A DNA stretch of 12,312 bases from positions 1-12,312 of the forward strand of contig DAIPYE010000099.1 of NCBI GenBank assembly GCA_036782915.1, written 5' to 3'. Every line of letters starts with the position of its first letter. Positions within the stretch are counted from its first letter, which is position 1. The stretch comes from JAEUSI01 sp036782915 (GTDB lineage: Bacteria; Bacteroidota; Ignavibacteria; Tepidaquicellales; Tepidaquicellaceae). The position numbers and the translations under genes are program-made. Shown here piece by piece: positions 1-9,497 of the stretch. The notes under the pieces were generated by a model. It made no database searches. It was given only the letters and a program-made list of their open reading frames with translations, and was not told where the DNA came from.

Positions 1-2468
<2,468 letters not shown>

Positions 2469-2716
2469 AAATAGTATGAGATTATTTGTTTGGTTTGATT
2501 TAGTAAGTGCAATATAGAACTTTTAAAATGCAAACTAAATTCCAATCCGGGGTATATTTTGAAGAAAAACTATCGAAAATAATTTTAGATTGTTTTTTTG
2601 TGAGGTTTGTAGTTCTATCCTGACATTTTGCGTAGTTCCCGTTCACCTCGCTAAGCGGGCTTCGCGTTTGATCCTTATCATCTTTACCCTTCAATGGCAG
2701 AAGTCGTTTAACTCTT
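2469..2716. other. Intergenic region upstream of gcvP with a GC-elevated block
   Basis: This 248-bp gap between the luciferase-like gene and gcvP is the longest in the window. The half next to gcvP is AT-rich and must hold the gcvP promoter if gcvP is transcribed separately; I could not assign a clear -10/-33 pair. The half at about 2610-2705 is close to 47% G+C by hand count, well above its surroundings. It contains the short inverted repeats CGCTAAGCG and AAGCGGGCTT. A minus-strand reading frame runs through most of it but has no recognisable protein character. I do not recognise a glycine riboswitch core here. Confidence 0.5.
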
Positions 2717-3691
2717 TTATCTAAGCAGTTTTTCTGCAATCAGCTTATATGAGTTTTTTCTTTCTTCATGATTTGAAGTTATATTAACAAGAGTCAGTTC
2801 GTGCAACGCATATTTCTTTGATAGTTCTCCAAGCTTTTCAGCGACAGTATCAGCATCACCGATCACAGCATTTTTTCTTCTGTATTCAATAACCATTTTT
2901 TCCTCGAAAGAAAAATTGTAATCAATTGCTGTTTTTTCATCCGGAAAACAAATATTTTTTCCCTTCAGAAATGTCTGAGCAAGCCAGTATTCAGAACATT
3001 TAGCCATTCTCAGGGCATCTGATTCTGTTTCGCCGCATATCACAAAAAGCGCAAGGTTCAGATAAGGTTCTTTTAAAAATAACGAAGGTTTAAAATTCTG
3101 ATAATATATCTGAAAGCACTGAAGCATCTGTTCGTCATTTATAAAACTTCCAAAAGTATATCTCAATCCGTTTTCAGCAGCAAAATGCGCGCTGTCGGGA
3201 CTTGTTCCAAGTATCCAGATCTCCGGAACATTATCTCCTGAAGGAACTGCCGTTAGTGCTGTATTTTTGGGAGCATTATTAAGATATGTAAGAAGTTCCT
3301 TTGTTTTTGTAAATGCATCTTCTTTTGGAGTTCTTAAAACTTTAATAATATTAGCATCGCCTCCGGGCGCTCTTCCAATACCAAGATCAATTCTGCCGGG
3401 AAAAATACTTTCAAGCAGATTGAATTGTTCAGCGATCTTAAATGGACTGTAATGACTGATCAGAACTCCCCCCGAACCGACTCTTATATTATTTGTTTTG
3501 GAAGCAATAACAGGAATAAGAATTTCTGGACTTGCAGAAGCGAATGATTTAGTATTGTGATGCTCTGCAACCCAGTATCTGAGATAACCGAGTTCATCAG
3601 CAAGTTTTGCCAGTTCGATTGTATGATTAATTGCATCAACTGGTGTTAAACCGCTAATGACAGGAGACTGATCTAGAATATTAAGTTTCAT
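2717..3691 (-). CDS. LLM-class flavin-dependent oxidoreductase (luciferase-like, group 1)
   Basis: A 324-aa protein of the bacterial luciferase-like TIM-barrel superfamily. These enzymes use reduced flavin (FMN) and O2 to oxidise small molecules; the substrate cannot be told from sequence. Motifs typical of the group-1 (YhbW/YwcH-like) branch are visible: WVAEHH (40-45), VGSGGV (71-76) followed by HYSPFKIAEQF (80-90), and PGRIDLGIGRAPGG (98-111). The length matches the family, which is usually 320-340 aa. The ATG at 3691 has no Shine-Dalgarno; a 10-bp palindrome ATTCCGGAAT lies just upstream. It is 83 bp downstream of the six-TM gene and 248 bp upstream of gcvP, so co-transcription is possible but not shown. 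The superfamily call is secure; the physiological role is unknown. Confidence 0.93.
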   Translation of the reverse strand: MKLNILDQSPVISGLTPVDAINHTIELAKLADELGYLRYWVAEHHNTKSFASASPEILIPVIASKTNNIRVGSGGVLISHYSPFKIAEQFNLLESIFPGRIDLGIGRAPGGDANIIKVLRTPKEDAFTKTKELLTYLNNAPKNTALTAVPSGDNVPEIWILGTSPDSAHFAAENGLRYTFGSFINDEQMLQCFQIYYQNFKPSLFLKEPYLNLALFVICGETESDALRMAKCSEYWLAQTFLKGKNICFPDEKTAIDYNFSFEEKMVIEYRRKNAVIGDADTVAEKLGELSKKYALHELTLVNITSNHEERKNSYKLIAEKLLR

Positions 3692-3774
3692 AAAATTCCG
3701 GAATAAATTTCAGGGAGTTGTAAAAAATATTTATATTTGAAATGAAATTAAAAGAAAGGTTAACTAATGCAGGA

Positions 3775-4488
3775 TCAGACATAAAAATTCTTAATTCCGT
3801 TTTTTCTGAAGTCTGAACTTTTGAGAAACATTTTTATGCCGAGTGCCTGAATAAATAAATTAATTGCAGTAGCATAAACTACAACGATCTGCCTGATTGC
3901 CTGAAATTCAAGTCCTTCAACCGTATCCATCTTAGGACCTTTAAAGAGTATATAAACATAATAAAGTAATATAAAAAAAAACACAATATTCGTTAAAACC
4001 AGCTTCCGCATTTTATGATTTCTCAGCTGAAGAATAATTATCAAAAAAGTCCAGCAAAGCAACGCTACAAATGTTCCTTTTACAAAAAGCATATGATAAT
4101 CCAGGAATTTATTCCATGGAGTAATGGCAATTCCCATAAATCCTATTCCTGTAATGATCATAAATATTTTACTGATAAATCCAATACTTCTGAATTTATG
4201 CACATCAGTATCAATGGCTCTCCAGATCCGGGAAAAATAGATTAGTGAAATTCCGATTCCGCTTAAAGCAGTAATAAATAAAATATTTGAAAGAGCATTT
4301 GACTTTCCTGAATAAGTTATTGTAGATCCGAGATCACTGAAGAAATTCTGAAAGAAATCATATTGAACGGAAACCCTGTCAAATTTTGTCCCTCCGGGAT
4401 AAGCTATCATTGCCAGACCGGTCAACGCTATGAATACAAATGACATCAGCATTACCAGTTTACAGCTTCTTATTAAACTTTTATACAT
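3775..4488 (-). CDS. Six-transmembrane-segment integral membrane protein, DUF998-like (tentative)
   Basis: A 237-aa hydrophobic protein that I cannot assign to a known function. Six predicted membrane helices lie at about 11-30, 68-86, 104-124, 132-155, 163-182 and 200-221, joined by short basic loops. The first extracytoplasmic loop (31-66) carries PGG and the segment FFQNFFSDLGSTITYSGKSN, whose FFSDLG...G..N pattern recalls DUF998-type membrane proteins; that similarity is from memory and unverified. Positive charges at the N-terminus (K3, R7, K10) suggest a cytoplasmic N-terminus. The start is ATG at 4488 with the leader AAAACTATTTATG and no Shine-Dalgarno. It lies 75 bp downstream of the YtxH-like gene, so it could belong to the smpB-tyrS-pdaD transcript or have its own promoter. 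No catalytic or transport motif is visible. Confidence 0.75.
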   Translation of the reverse strand: MYKSLIRSCKLVMLMSFVFIALTGLAMIAYPGGTKFDRVSVQYDFFQNFFSDLGSTITYSGKSNALSNILFITALSGIGISLIYFSRIWRAIDTDVHKFRSIGFISKIFMIITGIGFMGIAITPWNKFLDYHMLFVKGTFVALLCWTFLIIILQLRNHKMRKLVLTNIVFFFILLYYVYILFKGPKMDTVEGLEFQAIRQIVVVYATAINLFIQALGIKMFLKSSDFRKNGIKNFYV

Positions 4489-4563
4489 AAATAGTTTTGC
4501 ACTTTAAAAGAATGCATTTACATTTGGGCAATGTTATCCTTAAAGATTTTCCTTAATTTTTTT

Positions 4564-4926
4564 TTAAATTTTGTTTTTGAATTTACGGATCTGATTCTCA
4601 ATTTCCTCTTTTAATTTTTCCGCTTCATCTGAAGTTTTATCTGTCAGATTCTCATTCATCAATGCAGTTTTTTCTTTAACAAGACTTAATATTTTTCCTG
4701 CTTCATCCAGTATCGATCTTGACTTTTCTTCAGCGTCTTTTACCATGTTTTCAGATTTAACTCTTGCGGCAAGCAAATAATCATTCGCGCTGTCGAGCAT
4801 ATCGTTTTCAAAGAAATTATCTTCATGCCCGGGCTGACTGTCATGCTTTTTAAATTTAATTAAAACTGAAACAGCAACTCCTGCGACAATTCCAGCAAAC
4901 AATCCGGTGAGTAGTTTAATATTCAA
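4564..4926 (-). CDS. Small membrane-anchored coiled-coil protein (YtxH-like)
   Basis: A 120-aa protein with one N-terminal membrane helix (about 5-23, rich in Gly/Ala/Val), a short basic stop-transfer stretch (KFKKH, 24-28), an acidic linker, and a long charged helix from about 45 to the C-terminus with heptad-like spacing. This architecture matches YtxH-type proteins, thought to be envelope or stress associated, whose function is not defined. Translation appears to begin at a TTG at 4926: an in-frame TAA lies two codons upstream and the next in-frame Met is after the membrane helix, so an ATG start would remove the anchor. No Shine-Dalgarno is visible. It follows pdaD by 27 bp and is probably co-transcribed. 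A run of A residues on the coding strand leads into the stop codon. Confidence 0.72.
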   Translation of the reverse strand: MNIKLLTGLFAGIVAGVAVSVLIKFKKHDSQPGHEDNFFENDMLDSANDYLLAARVKSENMVKDAEEKSRSILDEAGKILSLVKEKTALMNENLTDKTSDEAEKLKEEIENQIRKFKNKI

Positions 4927-4953
4927 TTTTTATAAAAAAATAGTTTAAAATTT

Positions 4954-5505
4954 TTATGGAAGAAAAACAACACATGAAATTACTGTAGTCCANNNNNNNN
5001 NNCCGTTCTTATCTCCTTCGGCTGACTGCGTAATATTAAATGTTTTAATGATCTTTCCGCTTTGTTTATACACATTTTCTCTTTCATTCCATGCAGTTTC
5101 TGAATCAAATTCAATACCAAGTGTTGTTGCCAGCATAGTGGCAGCAAGATCTTCTGCATATTCCCCGGCAACTTTCTCCGGTTCTCCAAACGGATGATGC
5201 TCGGAAATATATCCGTATTGATTGTCGTCAGCCGGTAATGCAACTCCTATTGAAGAAGCAATAAGCCGGTTAGGCTCGTTGGTAAAGTTTCTTGCCATTA
5301 CACAGAAAGTTATCTGTCCCGGCTCCAGTAATGCAGTTCCCTGTTCTACTGAGATTCTTTTGCATCCGCTTGGAAAAATACTTGAAACTGAAACTATATT
5401 ACATTTCTCAATTCCAGCTCCTCTTAATGCAAGCTCGAAAGACTGAAGATAATCTTTATGTCTTCCGACTCCTTTTGTAAAAAATAATTTTGATGGTTTA
5501 AACAA
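4954..5505 (-). CDS. pdaD: Pyruvoyl-dependent arginine decarboxylase, interrupted near its 3' end by a 10-N gap
   Basis: Self-processing enzyme that converts arginine to agmatine, the first step of agmatine-route polyamine synthesis. The proenzyme cleaves between two serines, the second becoming the N-terminal pyruvoyl group of the alpha chain. Here the site is Ser41-Ser42 in VSVSSIFPSGCKR (38-50), exactly the family signature. Further on are GQITFCVMAR (63-72) and GYISEHHPFGE (98-108), the latter probably holding the catalytic Glu. The spanned length, about 183 aa, is normal. Ten Ns (4993-5002) fall within codons near the C-terminus, yet the frame continues into WTTVISCVVFLP and a TAA. Translation starts at a TTG (5505): an in-frame TAA lies six codons upstream, the first later Met is residue 70, and a GGAG sits 8 nt before the TTG. 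It lies 37 bp downstream of tyrS. Confidence 0.93.
   Translation of the reverse strand: MFKPSKLFFTKGVGRHKDYLQSFELALRGAGIEKCNIVSVSSIFPSGCKRISVEQGTALLEPGQITFCVMARNFTNEPNRLIASSIGVALPADDNQYGYISEHHPFGEPEKVAGEYAEDLAATMLATTLGIEFDSETAWNERENVYKQSGKIIKTFNITQSAEGDKNXXXXWTTVISCVVFLP
4993..5002. other. Assembly gap (10 Ns) inside pdaD
   Basis: Exactly ten undetermined bases. Ten is a common placeholder length for a scaffolding join of unknown size. The coding frame of pdaD is preserved across it: GGN plus three unknown codons, then TGG. The first unknown codon must be Gly because its first two bases are GG. Confidence 0.99.
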
Positions 5506-5513
5506 TTTTATTT

Positions 5514-5517
5514 CTCC
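5514..5517 (-). promoter_or_regulatory. Shine-Dalgarno GGAG for the TTG start of pdaD
   Basis: On the coding strand GGAG is followed by 8 nt and then TTG. It is the best-placed Shine-Dalgarno-like site in the window and decides the start, because no in-frame ATG is available between the upstream stop and the conserved core. Confidence 0.65.
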
Positions 5518-5542
5518 GCTTTATTTGTTTATAAAAAAAATA

Positions 5543-6751
5543 TTATTTTAAAATTTTCAGATATTTTAGTTTCCCGACTTTAAGGATCATGTCATTTTCT
5601 ATTTCAGTTACAAAATTTATATCAGTGATCTTATTCCCGTTAATGCTTACTGCGCCTTGTTCTATCATTCTTCTTGAATTACTGTTTGAATCAGTGAGTT
5701 TTGTAAAGGTCAGAAGTTCGGTCAGTTTCATTTTGTCTTCCGAAATTTTCATCTCCGGCAGATCTTCAGGAACTTGTTTTTTGGAAAAAACATTGTCAAA
5801 TTCCTCAATAGCTTTATCCGCAGTTGCTTCATCATAATAAATTCTTACCAGTTCATGCCCCAGTCTTCGCTTTATGTCTCTTGGATTTACTTCATCATTC
5901 TCGAGATCAGATTTGATTTTAAGTAGCTCTTCCCTTTTAAGTTTTGTGCAAAGTAAAAAATATTTATAAATTATGGTATCGGGTATGCTCATGGTTTTTC
6001 CAAAAATATTTTTCGGCTCGTCCGTAATCCCAATAGCATTATTAAGAGACTTACTCATTTTCTCAATTCCGTCAGTGCCTTCAAGCAAAGGCATTGTGAT
6101 CACAACCTGTTGCTCCTTTCCAAATTTTTTCTGCATGTCTCTGCCGACAAGATTATTGAACTTCTGATCTGTTCCTCCTAATTCAACATCAGCATCTATT
6201 GCATAAGAATCATAACCCTGCATCAGCGGATACAATAATTCATGCATCGAAACATCTGTCTGCTCTTTTAACCTGTTGGTAAAATCATCTCTTTCCAGTA
6301 TTCTCTGAACAGTGAATTTTCCCATAATATTTATAAGATCTCTTAACCCAATTTTGCTTAACCAGTCTGAATTATAAAGAATTTTAGCTTTTGAAAGGTC
6401 AAGAATTTTACCCGCCTTAAGAAAATAAGACTCTCCATATTCCTTTGTTTCTTCATAAGTCAGTTGAGGTCGCGTCTTCTTTTTACCGGATGGATCGCCG
6501 ATCATAGCAGTATAGTCGCCGACTATCAGTATCGCTGTATGTCCAAGATCCTGAAACTGCCGTAATTTATTTAATACTACCGAATGTCCAATATGAAGAT
6601 CTGGCCTGGAAGGATCGCAGCCCAGTTTAATGATCAGAGGTTTGTTCTCTTTTATGGATCTCTTTAATTTAGTTATCAGTTCATCTTCAGGTATTATTTC
6701 TACTGTACCGTCTCTGATGACATCCATTTGTTCATTTACATTTGCAAACAT
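5543..6751 (-). CDS. tyrS: Tyrosyl-tRNA synthetase
   Basis: Class Ic aminoacyl-tRNA synthetase that charges tRNA-Tyr in the cytoplasm. At 402 aa it has the full bacterial layout: a Rossmann catalytic domain with HIGH at 53-56 (within LGCDPSRPDLHIGHS), the dinucleotide-fold segment IVGDYTAMIGDPSG (76-89), QGYDSYAIDADVELGGTDQ (177-195) lining the tyrosine/ATP pocket, KMSKS at 231-235, and a C-terminal S4-like RNA-binding domain at about 340-402. The LGCDPSRPDLHIGH form resembles the second bacterial TyrRS subtype (TyrZ-like) rather than the E. coli TyrS form; this is from memory. Its ATG shares one base with the smpB stop (TAATG), and AGGA lies 4 nt upstream within smpB, which suggests translational coupling. 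No tyrosine T-box is seen; the gene begins inside smpB. Confidence 0.97.
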   Translation of the reverse strand: MFANVNEQMDVIRDGTVEIIPEDELITKLKRSIKENKPLIIKLGCDPSRPDLHIGHSVVLNKLRQFQDLGHTAILIVGDYTAMIGDPSGKKKTRPQLTYEETKEYGESYFLKAGKILDLSKAKILYNSDWLSKIGLRDLINIMGKFTVQRILERDDFTNRLKEQTDVSMHELLYPLMQGYDSYAIDADVELGGTDQKFNNLVGRDMQKKFGKEQQVVITMPLLEGTDGIEKMSKSLNNAIGITDEPKNIFGKTMSIPDTIIYKYFLLCTKLKREELLKIKSDLENDEVNPRDIKRRLGHELVRIYYDEATADKAIEEFDNVFSKKQVPEDLPEMKISEDKMKLTELLTFTKLTDSNSNSRRMIEQGAVSINGNKITDINFVTEIENDMILKVGKLKYLKILK

Positions 6752-7200
6752 TATATCCTGTTTAAGTTCCTTTCTACTTCGCGTTTTTTAATGGATTCTC
6801 TTTTATCGTATAGCTTTTTGCCTTTGGCAATTCCAATTTCTATTTTTATTCTTGAACCTTTGAAATATATTTTTAACGGCACCAGAGTAAGACCTTTTTC
6901 CTGCAATTCCTGTTTTATCTTTCGGATTTCCCTTTTATTTAAAAGTAACTTTCTGTTTCTTAATGGGTCGTGATTATTTATGTTTCCGAATTTATACTCG
7001 TTTATGTTTGCATTGATAAGCCAGATTTCATCATTTGTGACTCTGCCGTAAGCATCCTGAATATTCACTTTTGCTTCACGCAGTGATTTTACTTCAGTAC
7101 CAAAGAGAACCATCCCAGCTTCATATTTACTAAGAATAGCGTATTCAAAATTAGCTTTACGGTTTGTTGCAATTATTTTAATTTTATCTGTATCAGACAT
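6751..7200 (-). CDS. smpB: SsrA (tmRNA)-binding protein SmpB
   Basis: A 149-aa RNA-binding partner of tmRNA in trans-translation, which rescues ribosomes stalled on broken mRNAs and tags the nascent peptide for degradation. Family signatures run the whole length: ATNRKANFEY (11-20), YEAGMVLFGTEVKSLR (26-41), HDPLRNRKLLLNKREI (77-92), and the C-terminal GKKLYDKRESIKKRE (127-141), the part that enters the mRNA channel. The length is typical. The ATG at 7200 faces the divergent MBL-fold gene across 61 bp. The stop overlaps the tyrS ATG by one base, so smpB is most likely the first gene of a smpB-tyrS(-pdaD-ytxH-like) operon. The tmRNA gene ssrA is not in this window. Confidence 0.98.
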   Translation of the reverse strand: MSDTDKIKIIATNRKANFEYAILSKYEAGMVLFGTEVKSLREAKVNIQDAYGRVTNDEIWLINANINEYKFGNINNHDPLRNRKLLLNKREIRKIKQELQEKGLTLVPLKIYFKGSRIKIEIGIAKGKKLYDKRESIKKREVERNLNRI

Positions 7201-7261
7201 TTTAACAGTCGCAAATTATTTATAAAATAAAGTAAAATCAATTTATATAACAATAAAAATT
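7201..7261. promoter_or_regulatory. Divergent promoter region between smpB and the MBL-fold gene
   Basis: The 61-bp, strongly AT-rich spacer separates two head-to-head genes and so should contain both their promoters (inference from layout). I see TA-rich -10 candidates on both strands but no unambiguous paired elements, and neither start has a Shine-Dalgarno. Confidence 0.4.
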
Positions 7262-7912
7262 ATGAAAATACAGCAGTTTACTTTAAATCCTTTCAGCATG
7301 AATTGTTACATTTATTATGATGAAACTTCAAAAGATGCAGTTTTAATTGATCCGGGAGCATTCTCTCAATCTGAAAAAGATATGCTTCTGAATTTTATAA
7401 AAGATAATGAGCTTAATATCCTCTTTATAATTAACACTCACGGCCATATGGATCATATTCTCGGAAATAAATTTGCTAAAGATGCATTTAATGTTCCGGT
7501 ATATATGCATAAGGATGATGAATTTCTGATCGAAAATGTTAACGAACAGGCAAGGTTTTTTGGTCTTGATTTCCCTGCTCCCCCGCCGGTGGATGTTTTT
7601 ATAACAGAAGAAACTGATTTGAAGATCGGGAATTCTTCCTTGAAATTTATTCACACTCCGGGACATTCTCCTGGAAGTGTTTGTATAATTGACGATAAAA
7701 ACAAAACCGTTTTTTGCGGAGATGTTGTGTTTAAAAATTCGATCGGGAGAACTGATTTACAGGGCGGCGATCTGAAAATACTTCTTGATTCGATAAAAAA
7801 TAAATTATTTAAAATCTGCAAAGATGATTATAAACTTTATCCGGGTCACATGGAAATTACAACTGTCGGTTCAGAAAGAAAAACAAATCCGTTTATCAAG
7901 CCAAACCGTTAA
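7262..7912 (+). CDS. MBL-fold metallo-hydrolase, glyoxalase II-like
   Basis: A 216-aa metallo-beta-lactamase-fold hydrolase of the short glyoxalase-II/YcbL-like type, probably a cytoplasmic thioester hydrolase. All metal-binding positions are present: T59-H60-G-H62-M-D64-H65 (HxHxDH), H135 in HTPGHSPGS (131-139), bridging D154 in FCGDVVF, and H196 in YPGH. The ending TTVGSERKTNPFI (200-212) also matches the family. One oddity: the last motif reads PGHME where relatives usually have PGHGP. The length is short for hydroxyacylglutathione hydrolase (about 250 aa) because the C-terminal substrate-binding domain is reduced, so the natural thiol substrate is uncertain. It is the only plus-strand gene, divergent from smpB and converging on the next gene with 22 bp between stops. 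Confidence 0.93.
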   Translation: MKIQQFTLNPFSMNCYIYYDETSKDAVLIDPGAFSQSEKDMLLNFIKDNELNILFIINTHGHMDHILGNKFAKDAFNVPVYMHKDDEFLIENVNEQARFFGLDFPAPPPVDVFITEETDLKIGNSSLKFIHTPGHSPGSVCIIDDKNKTVFCGDVVFKNSIGRTDLQGGDLKILLDSIKNKLFKICKDDYKLYPGHMEITTVGSERKTNPFIKPNR

Positions 7913-7934
7913 ATTACATTTCACAGTTTCCGGT

Positions 7935-8465
7935 TTACTCTAACACAAGTGCAAATTTTTCAGCGATTCCCTTTATCTCGCTTTCAATAGTTGAATTATA
8001 AAATGTTGAAGGCATAATAAATCTCAGTAAATAAGTATAATTTGCTCCGTCAATAATTTTAGTTCTGTAAAAATATATTACTTCTGTGAATTCCGTATCC
8101 TTGTATCTCGCAGTTTTTCCGTCATAATTTCCTGAATCGAAATCTGTATAATCACCGTCAATTTTAGGAATATTTAGTGTCAGGTCTTTTTCAAGTGTGT
8201 AAACAAAATCGTTCAGATTTTTTACTTCACTGACCTTAAATGCAAGAAGCATAATCCCCATTTTTCCGTCTTTACGGTCAAAGGAATATGAAATTGCATC
8301 ATTCTTTGGTGTTTCTTCTGCATTCTTTTGATTCCATCCCGAAGGCAGGGAAAATTTGAATTTGTAGTTTACGTCATTTATTTCAATATCACTCTGCGCT
8401 GAAAGAGAAAAGCTATAAAATAAAATTGAAATAAATGTAATTACTGTTAATGCTGTTTTATTCAT
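7935..8465 (-). CDS. Secreted hypothetical protein, PsbP/DUF1795-like
   Basis: A 176-aa protein with a clear Sec signal peptide: a basic start, a hydrophobic core (about 5-20) and a predicted cleavage in SLSA/QS after residue 23. The mature part has alternating strands and opens with YKFKFSLPSGWNQ (34-46), a pattern common in PsbP/DUF1795 (DcrB-like) proteins; that assignment is by look and tentative. There is no lipobox Cys, so it is likely periplasmic or exported. It lies 56 bp downstream of the M48 lipoprotein gene in the same orientation and may be co-transcribed with it, which would fit an envelope role. The start ATG has the leader AACCCAAAAAAATG with no Shine-Dalgarno. No catalytic motif is visible. 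Confidence 0.8.
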   Translation of the reverse strand: MNKTALTVITFISILFYSFSLSAQSDIEINDVNYKFKFSLPSGWNQKNAEETPKNDAISYSFDRKDGKMGIMLLAFKVSEVKNLNDFVYTLEKDLTLNIPKIDGDYTDFDSGNYDGKTARYKDTEFTEVIYFYRTKIIDGANYTYLLRFIMPSTFYNSTIESEIKGIAEKFALVLE

Positions 8466-8521
8466 TTTTTTGGGTTCTTTATTTTTGGTTTCTTTGAAAA
8501 ATTATTTAAAAAAATTAATAT

Positions 8522-9385
8522 TTACTGAAGTTTTGCTTTCATCTGCTGATACCTGTCTGTAAACAATCCTTCTGTAGGAACAGGTTTCGGTTTTATCTTA
8601 TTTAATTTTGTATTTACGTTTTTAATTCTGTCTTCCGGTAACGGATGTGTTGCAAGTAAACCTTCCAGATCACTGGGAGTTGTACCGGCTTTTTTTTGCT
8701 CGGCTCTGATCTTATCAAAAAAGAATGAAATTGCCCCGGGATAATATTGTGTCCCGGTCAGATATTTTATGGAATAATTATCAGCTTCTTCTTCATCTGC
8801 GCGGCTGTTTGCCAAAAATCCAAGTCCGACAAACAAGTTTGCAGCAATCTCTCCAAGCTGGTTTGGGTTGCTTCCAAGTACAAGTCCCAGAATCACGCTT
8901 ACTCCGTAATATGATGTAAGTCTCTGCGTCATGTGTCTTCTTTCTGCATGCGCAATTTCATGACCAATAACTCCGGTCAGAGCAGCTTCATTGTCAAGAA
9001 ATTTTATTAAACCGGTATAAACATATATGTATCCGCCGGATATACAAAATGCATTTACTGTGCTGTCATCATCAATGATCTGAAACTGATAAGGAAATAC
9101 ATTTTTATAATTTATGTCTTTTGAATTTTCAAGTACATATCTTCCTAATCCGCTTACATAATCCTTTACATCCTGATGACCCTGTAAAATCGGAAATTGC
9201 TTGCTGTCTTCTTTTACCTGCTGATTCAATTCACCTCCCATTTTTACGTCATCTTCCACTGAAAATATATTTGCGCTGCAGCTGTATAATAATGAAAGTG
9301 ATATTAAAGACAGAAGAAAAATTGCAGATACGGTCTTTGCGGAATTTATTTTCTGAAATATACTTAGTTTAATATTCTTTAACAT
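8522..9385 (-). CDS. M48-family zinc metalloprotease, lipoprotein
   Basis: A 287-aa predicted envelope protease. The N-terminus has basic residues, a hydrophobic stretch (about 20-34) and a lipobox LYSC with the lipidated Cys at 36, so the mature protein should be membrane anchored facing the periplasm. The catalytic core shows HEIAH (142-146) for two zinc ligands and the catalytic Glu, and SRADEEEAD (194-202), in which E198 is the expected third ligand. ATHPLPEDRI (about 255-264) is the conserved downstream element of BepA/LoiP/Oma1-type proteases. Unlike E. coli BepA there is no long TPR tail; the protein ends soon after the catalytic domain. Known relatives act in outer-membrane protein quality control; that role here is inference. 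The signal sequence n-region is rather long, so a start downstream of 9385 is possible, but no better ATG lies before the lipobox. Confidence 0.94.
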   Translation of the reverse strand: MLKNIKLSIFQKINSAKTVSAIFLLSLISLSLLYSCSANIFSVEDDVKMGGELNQQVKEDSKQFPILQGHQDVKDYVSGLGRYVLENSKDINYKNVFPYQFQIIDDDSTVNAFCISGGYIYVYTGLIKFLDNEAALTGVIGHEIAHAERRHMTQRLTSYYGVSVILGLVLGSNPNQLGEIAANLFVGLGFLANSRADEEEADNYSIKYLTGTQYYPGAISFFFDKIRAEQKKAGTTPSDLEGLLATHPLPEDRIKNVNTKLNKIKPKPVPTEGLFTDRYQQMKAKLQ

Positions 9386-9497
9386 TCTTTTGTTATAAAT
9401 TAAATATACTAAATCTCAATATATAGTTATAAATTCCAATTTATTCAAAATTCTTACAGATTTAAAAGAAATTAAATATAACATTTCCAATTTGATC

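Noticed and set aside
2469..2716. Glycine riboswitch upstream of gcvP
   Set aside because: I could not find the conserved tandem aptamer core by reading. The region is only noted as an unexplained GC-elevated block.
2500..2739. 79-codon minus-strand reading frame between the luciferase-like gene and gcvP
   Set aside because: It overlaps the end of the luciferase-like gene in another frame and has no recognisable domain or start signal. It is most simply open by chance across the GC-elevated block.
3695..3704. Perfect 10-bp palindrome ATTCCGGAAT just upstream of the luciferase-like ATG
   Set aside because: It is too short to be significant on its own, and no second copy or adjacent regulator gene supports an operator.
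7903..7936. Inverted repeat AAACCG...CGGTTT between the converging MBL-fold and small secreted genes, considered as a bidirectional terminator
   Set aside because: The stem is only 6 bp with a loop of about 22 nt and overlaps both coding ends, with no U-tract on either side.
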